From JAJKIP01 sp040509055 (lineage in GTDB: Bacteria > Bacteroidota > Bacteroidia > Chitinophagales > Chitinophagaceae), in contig JBEVLT010000301.1 in assembly GCA_040509055.1 (NCBI GenBank), positions 1-11,613 of the forward strand: DNA of 11,613 nucleotides, read 5' to 3'. This document shows, one piece after another, positions 7,407 to 11,613 of this stretch. Below the pieces are notes generated by a model, which was not told the origin of the DNA, ran no database searches, and saw nothing but the letters and a program-made list of their open reading frames with translations. The translations under genes and the position numbers were made by a program. The first letter of the stretch is position 1. Every line of letters begins with the position of its first letter.

Positions 7407-7718
7407 TTATTCTCCACCGGTTGCCGGTTCAGGCACCAGGAAGAGGTCTTCATTGGATCTTTTCACCAGGTACTTTTCGCGGGCATGTTTTTCCAGTATG
7501 GCCGGGTTGGAGAGCAGGTCGTCCAGCTCTTTGCGCCCGTTGGCGATCCGCTCCGTATAATACTGCTTGCTTTCCTGCAGGTCTCTCAGCTGCTGGCGCC
7601 GGTCCAGCTGGGTAAACAGGTCGTTCTTGTCGAAAAACAGGATAATGCCTGCAAAAACGCCGGTAGCGATCAGGTATTTGTTCCGCAGCCAGGCGGGAAT
7701 ATGGGTGAGTAGTTTCAT
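7407..7718 (-). CDS. ftsB: FtsB/DivIC-type septum formation initiator protein
   Basis: This 103-residue bitopic protein has the layout of FtsB/DivIC: a short basic N-terminus, one membrane segment (about residues 14-29, YLIATGVFAGIILFF), a periplasmic coiled coil (about 35-68, rich in Leu, Gln, Glu and Arg) and the conserved end AREKYLVKRSNEDLFLV (79-95). In other bacteria this protein forms a complex with FtsL and FtsQ and helps activate septal peptidoglycan synthesis. The frame stays open upstream to 7802, but that extension would cross the enolase stop and a large hairpin, so I use the ATG at 7716-7718, immediately before MKLLTHIPAW. Its position directly downstream of enolase is a widely conserved arrangement and supports the call. 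FtsB and DivIC are hard to separate by sequence alone. Confidence 0.87.
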   Translation of the reverse strand: MKLLTHIPAWLRNKYLIATGVFAGIILFFDKNDLFTQLDRRQQLRDLQESKQYYTERIANGRKELDDLLSNPAILEKHAREKYLVKRSNEDLFLVPEPATGGE

Positions 7719-7729
7719 ACCGGAAGCTG

Positions 7730-7789
7730 AGGTCCGGGGTAAGAAGCCGGCTGAAAGACGATCAGACCCCGGCTTCCTACCCCAGGCCT
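7730..7789 (-). other. Long imperfect stem-loop in the eno-ftsB gap
   Basis: The gap between the enolase stop and the ftsB start is almost filled by one inverted repeat. The arms 7731-7750 and 7769-7788 pair over 8 bp (GAAGCCGG with CCGGCTTC), 6 bp (GGGGTA with TACCCC) and a further 4-5 bp including one G-T, separated by single mismatches. The 18-base loop holds an additional CTGA/TCAG pairing (7751-7754 with 7762-7765). No T tract follows on the reverse strand, so it is not a standard terminator. It may attenuate or process the transcript between enolase and ftsB. Confidence 0.65.
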
Positions 7790-7791
7790 GT

Positions 7792-9081
7792 CTATTTTCC
7801 AAATTTAATCTTTCCTTTCGGATAAACGGCAGAACTTCCCAGCAGTTCTTCGATGCGGAGCAGCTGGTTGTATTTGGCCATCCGGTCCGTACGCGAAGCA
7901 GAGCCGGTTTTGATCTGTCCGCAGTTCAGTCCTACAGCCAGGTCAGCGATCGTGGTATCTTCTGTTTCTCCGCTGCGGTGGCTCATGATGGTGTTGTAGC
8001 CGTTGTGCTGGGCCAGTGTTACGGCATTGATGGTTTCCGTCACGGTACCGATCTGGTTTACTTTTACCAGCAGGCCGTTGGCAATGCTCTTGTCGATGCC
8101 CTGCTGCAGGCGGGTCACGTTGGTCACGAACAGGTCGTCGCCCACCAGCTGGCATTTACTGCCTACCGCTTCGGTCAGCGCCGCCCAGCCGTTCCAGTCG
8201 TCTTCGGCCATGCCGTCTTCGATGGATACGATCGGGTAATCCTTCACCCATTTTTCCCAGAACTTCACCAGCTGGTCGCTGCTCAGTTCCTTGCCGGAGC
8301 TTTTATGAAATACGTATTTTTTCTTTTTGGCATCCCACAGTTCGCTGTTGGCTGCATCCATGGCAATCACGATCTGCGAACCGGCTTTGTAGCCTGAAGC
8401 CTGTATCGCTTCCATCACCGTATCGATCGCTTCTTCATTGCTTTGAATATTGGGAGCAAAGCCGCCTTCATCTCCCACGTTGGTGCTGAATCCTTTTTTC
8501 TTCAATACCGATTTGAGTGTATGAAAAATTTCAACGCCCCAGCGCAGCCCTTCGCTGAAAGTGGAAGCGCCTACCGGCATTACCATGAACTCCTGGAAGT
8601 CGATCTTATTATCGGCATGTGCGCCGCCGTTCAGGATGTTCATCATGGGTATCGGCAATACTTTGGCATTGGTGCCGCCGATATAGCGGAACAGGGGGAG
8701 GGAAGATTCTTCAGCAGCAGCCTTGGCCACGGCCATGCTTACCGCCAGGATAGCATTCGCGCCTATTTTTCCTTTGTTGGGTGTACCATCCAGTTCAATC
8801 ATCAGCTGGTCGATGCCGGTCTGGTCGGCTACATCATACCCCAGCAGGGCCGGCGTGATCATATCGTTCACGTTTTTCACTGCTTTTAAAACGCCTTTGC
8901 CCACGTATTTTTTCTTATCGCCGTCGCGAAGCTCCACCGCCTCATGAATGCCTGTACTGGCACCACTGGGTACGGCGGCGCGTCCCAGCACGCCTTCATC
9001 TGTTATCACGTCGACCTCTACGGTAGGGTTGCCGCGGCTGTCGAGTATCTGCCGGGCAAAGATTTCGGAAATGTAGCTCAT
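7792..9081 (-). CDS. eno: Enolase (phosphopyruvate hydratase)
   Basis: Enolase interconverts 2-phosphoglycerate and phosphoenolpyruvate in glycolysis and gluconeogenesis. The 429-residue protein is full length (E. coli 432). Its N-terminus carries ARQILDSRGNPTVEVDV and the flexible loop VPSGASTGIHEAVELRD. Active-site residues match E. coli positions with a small offset: Glu205 in VGDEGGFAPN, magnesium ligands Asp242 (AMDAANSE), Glu288 (SIEDGMAEDDW) and Asp315 (GDDLFVTN), catalytic Lys340 (LLVKVNQIGT) and the SHRSGETEDTTIAD signature at 367-380. No residue is missing. It is the first gene of the leftward eno-ftsB-small protein unit; 99 bases separate it from the end of the gldA-like gene upstream, enough for its own promoter. 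Confidence 0.98.
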   Translation of the reverse strand: MSYISEIFARQILDSRGNPTVEVDVITDEGVLGRAAVPSGASTGIHEAVELRDGDKKKYVGKGVLKAVKNVNDMITPALLGYDVADQTGIDQLMIELDGTPNKGKIGANAILAVSMAVAKAAAEESSLPLFRYIGGTNAKVLPIPMMNILNGGAHADNKIDFQEFMVMPVGASTFSEGLRWGVEIFHTLKSVLKKKGFSTNVGDEGGFAPNIQSNEEAIDTVMEAIQASGYKAGSQIVIAMDAANSELWDAKKKKYVFHKSSGKELSSDQLVKFWEKWVKDYPIVSIEDGMAEDDWNGWAALTEAVGSKCQLVGDDLFVTNVTRLQQGIDKSIANGLLVKVNQIGTVTETINAVTLAQHNGYNTIMSHRSGETEDTTIADLAVGLNCGQIKTGSASRTDRMAKYNQLLRIEELLGSSAVYPKGKIKFGK

Positions 9082-9116
9082 GATTGATTGCTTGGTTTTG
9101 GAATTAAATGCTGGTG

Positions 9117-9133
9117 CAAAGAAACGATGTTTC
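9117..9133 (-). promoter_or_regulatory. Candidate eno promoter box overlapped by an inverted repeat
   Basis: On the reverse strand TTTCTTTGCACC lies 35 bases before the eno ATG; TTTCTTTG (9117-9124) matches 7 of 8 positions of the Bacteroidota -7 consensus TAnnTTTG. No TTTG -33 box sits at the expected spacing. The box overlaps a perfect inverted repeat GAAAC-GAT-GTTTC (9121-9133), which could be an operator or coincidence. A further GAAAC half-site lies at 9174-9178. Confidence 0.3.
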
Positions 9134-9180
9134 GATTAGAGTATCCGTACTTATCCTGCAGCCCGTGAAAACCGAAACAG

Positions 9181-10107
9181 TTATTTTTTTGAAAGAAGCG
9201 GATCCGAGGTCAGGTTCCTGAACACTTCCTCCAGGCTTTGGTTTTCGCTGTGCAGCGAAAGGATGTTCAGGTTGCGCTCCAGTGCCAGCGCCAGCAGCTG
9301 TTTGCGCAGCAGCTCCGGGTTGTCTGTTACTAACTGCCAGTTGTTCGTATCTGTTTTTGTTACCGATGCTGCGGCCGGCAAGCTTTGCAGCAGCGCGGGT
9401 TCCACCGGCTCCTTAAAGCTGATGGTTACCGTGTTGGACGAAGCGCCCCCCTGCAGACCGGCCAGGGTATCGTCGGCTACCAGGTTGCCTTTGTTGATGA
9501 TAATAACACGGTCGCATATCGCTTCCACTTCGCGCAGGATATGCGAGGAGAAAAGAACGGTTTTGTTTTGGCCCTGCTGCCGGATCACTTCGCGTATCTC
9601 GATGATCTGGTTGGGATCGAGCCCCGAGGTAGGCTCGTCCAGGATCAGCACTTCGGGGTCGTGCAGGAGCGCTGCGGCCAGCCCGGTCCGTTGCTTGTAT
9701 CCTTTCGATAGCTGGCCGATCTTTTTACGGCTTTCCACGGTTAGTCCTGTGAGCTGTATCACTTCTTCGATGCGTTGTTTCGCTTTGCCGTTCAGCTGGT
9801 GTACCTCTGCCATAAAGCCAAGGTATTCCCGCACGTACATGTCGTAGTAAAGTGCATTAGCCTCGGGCAGGTAACCGATCTTCTTTTTTGTTTCCAGCGG
9901 TTGGGCCGTTACATCCATGCCGCATACCAGCGCCTGGCCGGCCGTAGGCTGCAGGTAACCTGTAATGATTTTCATCGTCGTGGATTTGCCGGCGCCGTTT
10001 GGCCCCAGAAACCCAACGATCTCGCCTTTGCCTGCCCGGAACGAGATATGGTTGACCGCGTTTTGCTCACCATACTGTTTCAGCAGATTTTTTACTTCGA
10101 TGGACAT
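9181..10107 (-). CDS. gldA: GldA-like ABC transporter ATP-binding protein
   Basis: This 308-residue ATPase has Walker A GPNGAGKST (35-43), the ABC signature LSKGYKQR (133-140), Walker B VLILDEP (153-159) and the switch histidine H189 in SSHILREVEAICDR. The stretches IGYLPEANALYYDMYVREYL and KKIGQLSKGYKQRTGLAAALLHDPEVLILDEP, together with a C-terminal domain ending in SLEEVFRNLTSD, match the Bacteroidota GldA type. GldA partners with the membrane proteins GldF and GldG in an ABC exporter linked to gliding motility; its cargo is not established, and close paralogues serve unrelated DrrA-type export. No gldF, gldG or other permease gene is in the window: neighbours are enolase and carbonic anhydrase. 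TAGGTTTG (10112-10119, reverse strand) lies 4 bases before the ATG. ATPase assignment is certain, GldA identity likely. Confidence 0.85.
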   Translation of the reverse strand: MSIEVKNLLKQYGEQNAVNHISFRAGKGEIVGFLGPNGAGKSTTMKIITGYLQPTAGQALVCGMDVTAQPLETKKKIGYLPEANALYYDMYVREYLGFMAEVHQLNGKAKQRIEEVIQLTGLTVESRKKIGQLSKGYKQRTGLAAALLHDPEVLILDEPTSGLDPNQIIEIREVIRQQGQNKTVLFSSHILREVEAICDRVIIINKGNLVADDTLAGLQGGASSNTVTISFKEPVEPALLQSLPAAASVTKTDTNNWQLVTDNPELLRKQLLALALERNLNILSLHSENQSLEEVFRNLTSDPLLSKK

Positions 10108-10216
10108 ACTACAAACCTACTAAAATCTGTGTTACGCATTGGCGCTGCCCGGTTATCCATGTTGCCGGTGCAAGGTTTTAACATAATAAAAGGATTGGCG
10201 CCGCAAATGGAAAAGA

Positions 10217-10849
10217 TCAGAAATTGTATTGGTACACAGGGTCGATCTCCGTTCCGGCCTTCATTTCGATAATGGGCTTGATGAGCCCGTCGTGCAGGCC
10301 GTATACCCAGCCGTGCAGGTCCGGCCGTTTTTCCGCATGCCAGGCTTTCTGGATAATGGAGGTCTTGGCCAGGTTGAAGACCTGTTCCTGCACATTCAGC
10401 TCCACCATGCGGTTCACGCGGGTTTCTTCATCTTCTATCTCATCGAGTTCGTCGCGGTGAATGCGGTAAATATCCTTGATGTTGCGCAGCCACATATTCA
10501 GCACCAGGCCGAAGTTGTCGTTTGACAAAGCAGCTTTCACCCCGCCGCAGCCATAGTGGCCGCATACCACGATATGTTTGATGCCCAGGTGATTCACGGC
10601 ATAGTCGAGTACGCTCAGCACGTTTACATCAGTGTTCACCACCAGGTTGGCCACATTGCGGTGGATAAAGATCTCGCCGGGTTCCGTCTGCGTGATCTGG
10701 TCGGGCGGCACGCGGCTGTCGCTGCAGCCGATCCATAAAAATTCCGGTCGCTGCACATGAAGCAGCCGCTCGAAAAATGCCGGATCCTCTGCCAGCTTCC
10801 TGGCCGCCCAGTGTTTATTATCGTTCAGTAAAACTTCGTATGATTTCAT
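10217..10849 (-). CDS. can: Beta-class carbonic anhydrase
   Basis: Carbonic anhydrase interconverts carbon dioxide and bicarbonate; beta-class enzymes are cytoplasmic zinc proteins that supply bicarbonate for carboxylations. The 210-residue protein (E. coli Can is 220) has the zinc ligands Cys42, His98 and Cys101 in WIGCSDSRVP and VVCGHYGCGG, plus the catalytic dyad Asp44-Arg46. NVANLVV, LSVLDYAVNHLGIKHIVV and LHGWVYGLHDG are further hallmarks. There is no signal peptide. The start at 10849 is the only one that preserves the usual short N-terminal helix (SYEVLLNDNKHWA). It is leftward, 109 bases upstream of the gldA-like gene, and diverges from the small exported protein. The gap to gldA shows no clear terminator, so readthrough is possible. 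Confidence 0.96.
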   Translation of the reverse strand: MKSYEVLLNDNKHWAARKLAEDPAFFERLLHVQRPEFLWIGCSDSRVPPDQITQTEPGEIFIHRNVANLVVNTDVNVLSVLDYAVNHLGIKHIVVCGHYGCGGVKAALSNDNFGLVLNMWLRNIKDIYRIHRDELDEIEDEETRVNRMVELNVQEQVFNLAKTSIIQKAWHAEKRPDLHGWVYGLHDGLIKPIIEMKAGTEIDPVYQYNF

Positions 10850-10887
10850 ATAGGACGTAAGTTATTCAAAACCCGGCTATTTCGGGA

Positions 10888-10901
10888 CGAACAACTGTTC
10901 G
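10888..10901. promoter_or_regulatory. Inverted repeat upstream of carbonic anhydrase
   Basis: CGAACA-AC-TGTTCG is a perfect 6-bp inverted repeat with a 2-base centre, 39 bases before the carbonic anhydrase ATG, where a promoter would be expected. The short centre fits a dimer-binding operator better than an RNA hairpin. A related CGAAC-CC-GTTCG lies at 1041-1052. No regulator is identified. Confidence 0.3.
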
Positions 10902-11042
10902 CATTTTTAAGCAAAAAAATCATCAAAAAATGATGGATGCTGTCAAACAACATGATCATTTGCTTGTTATCGGGATAGGAAACAAGGCAATGGGCATAAT
11001 GCTTGCAGCAGATGCCTGATCGGTAAGGAGATCAAAGCATGT

Positions 11043-11069
11043 GTAAATAAATTTACAAAACCGGTAAAT
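11043..11069. promoter_or_regulatory. GTAAAT repeat cluster, possible operator
   Basis: GTAAAT-AA-ATTTAC (11043-11056) is a perfect inverted repeat. A third copy, GTAAAT at 11064-11069, is in direct orientation exactly 21 bases, about two helical turns, from the first. The cluster ends 24 bases before the -33 box of the rightward promoter, a suitable place for an activator. The sequence is AT-rich, so chance occurrence is possible. Confidence 0.33.
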
Positions 11070-11093
11070 TAACCATTTGATCAGGTGGCATGG

Positions 11094-11124
11094 TTTGGTT
11101 CCCTGCGTTTAAATGACTATTTTG
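11094..11124 (+). promoter_or_regulatory. Bacteroidota-type promoter for the small exported protein
   Basis: TTTG at 11094-11097 is followed after 20 bases by TATTTTGC starting at 11118. This resembles the Bacteroidota -33 TTTG and -7 TAnnTTTG pair; the -7 box has one base fewer between TA and TTTG than the consensus. Transcription would start close to 11128-11131, a few bases before the ATG at 11136, which argues against the longer frame starting at 11085. Confidence 0.5.
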
Positions 11125-11135
11125 CGGCCCTTCGA

Positions 11136-11510
11136 ATGAATAAAAAAAGGAAACCATACAATCGGATTCAACAGCTCTCTGCGGTATGCATGATACTCGC
11201 ATTGTGCTGGCTTACGATCAGTATTCCTTTTGTCTATGCCAGCCAGCAGGCACTGGCCAAGCAAGGCAGGATGGCCGCACAGCAGGCGCCTCTTTCCGAT
11301 AACGACGAGGAGACGACCAATCCTTTTGGCAACAATACCGAAGAGAAAGCGCCTACCGGCAGCAATTCCCTTTCGGAAGAATACCTGCACGACTGCCACA
11401 CGACCGATTATTTCTTTCCCGTCATCGCCAGTTACCATAAGTGCGAAAATGCAGGTACCTATGTAGCTTTCCACGGCGAACTTGACGTTCCTCCGCCAGA
11501 CCAGGCTTAA
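11136..11510 (+). CDS. Small exported or membrane-anchored protein with Cys/His cluster
   Basis: I cannot name this 124-residue protein. Residues 1-12 are strongly basic, 13-34 form one hydrophobic helix, and VYA at 33-35 could be a signal-peptidase site, so the protein is either anchored in the inner membrane or released into the periplasm. A low-complexity acidic and Asn/Pro-rich linker (50-78) leads to a C-terminal block, LSEEYLHDCHTTDYFF, SYHKCEN and AFHGELDVPPP. His85, Cys87, His88, His101 and Cys103 are close enough to suggest a metal site or a disulfide, which is inference. I have an impression of similar C-terminal blocks in other Chitinophagaceae proteins but cannot confirm it. The frame is open from 11085, but the extra 17 residues cover the promoter, so the ATG at 11136 is preferred. 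It diverges from carbonic anhydrase, and its promoter is good. Confidence 0.72.
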   Translation: MNKKRKPYNRIQQLSAVCMILALCWLTISIPFVYASQQALAKQGRMAAQQAPLSDNDEETTNPFGNNTEEKAPTGSNSLSEEYLHDCHTTDYFFPVIASYHKCENAGTYVAFHGELDVPPPDQA

Positions 11511-11556
11511 TTTTCATCTTCTTTTCCAAGCCCTTTCGGGCCTTATTACTATTGCT

Positions 11557-11574
11557 GTAATGTCATCGCATTAC
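11557..11574. repeat. Inverted repeat GTAATG-N6-CATTAC near the right edge
   Basis: A perfect 6-bp inverted repeat with a 6-base centre lies 47 bases after the small protein stop and 33 bases before an ATG at 11608 that may start the next gene. It is preceded by a weak GCCC-TTTC-GGGC hairpin (11530-11541). It could be an operator for that gene; too little sequence follows to judge. Confidence 0.3.
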
Positions 11575-11613
11575 TGTCGCTATTCCTGAATCTATTAACA
11601 TATAAAAATGTGT

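Noticed and set aside
7567..8397. 276-residue frame opposite enolase and ftsB
   Set aside because: It is a shadow of highly biased codon use in enolase; it crosses two real genes and the hairpin.
10138..10201. Direct repeat ATTGGCGC (10138-10145 and 10194-10201) between carbonic anhydrase and gldA
   Set aside because: An 8-base repeat of this kind is easily chance, and no element boundary or target-site pattern accompanies it.
10916..10933. CATCA-AAAAA-TGATG with a T tract on the reverse strand as a terminator
   Set aside because: The stem is short and AT-rich, and no leftward gene ends near it.
11530..11541. GCCC-TTTC-GGGC hairpin as terminator after the small protein
   Set aside because: It has only 4 base pairs and a poor T tract; kept only as a mention.

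Overview
This window looks like chromosomal DNA from a gliding-type Bacteroidota, most likely of the Chitinophagales. That inference rests on the families seen: a DUF4270 lipoprotein, a FadL-like barrel starting with an NSPYS motif, a DUF6089-like barrel, a GldA-type ABC ATPase, very weak Shine-Dalgarno sites, and TTTG / TAnnTTTG-like promoter boxes. Base composition is moderately GC-rich and similar throughout. I see no mobile elements, CRISPR arrays, tRNA or rRNA genes.

Left part (1-4582): a cell-surface locus. A Kelch-repeat lipoprotein, cut off by the left edge, is read leftward. It diverges across a 243-base gap from a rightward cluster of a DUF4270 lipoprotein, a FadL-like outer-membrane barrel (ATGA stop/start overlap) and a small barrel protein of unknown family. 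All four have export signals. This is the least characterised part of the window and the best candidate for an undescribed system, probably a surface assembly or binding function.

Middle (4585-7024), all leftward: a PAP2 lipid phosphatase preceded by a DUF6089-like barrel 34 bases upstream, then endonuclease III (nth). The PAP2 gene converges on the surface cluster with only 2 bases between stop codons.

Right-middle (7051-9081), leftward: enolase, ftsB-like divisome gene and a 76-residue conserved small protein. The unit ends at a clear intrinsic terminator (hairpin 7066-7084 plus T-rich tract) that isolates nth. A long imperfect hairpin fills the enolase-ftsB gap.

Right (9181-11613): a GldA-like ABC ATPase without a membrane partner in the window, a beta-class carbonic anhydrase, then a 286-base divergent region with inverted repeats and a good Bacteroidota-type promoter driving a small exported or anchored Cys/His-bearing protein. 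The last 100 bases hold a weak hairpin, an inverted repeat and possibly the first codons of another gene.

Three ORFs were shortened to internal starts (nth 7024, ftsB 7718, small protein 11136) because the longer versions run into a terminator, a hairpin or a promoter.
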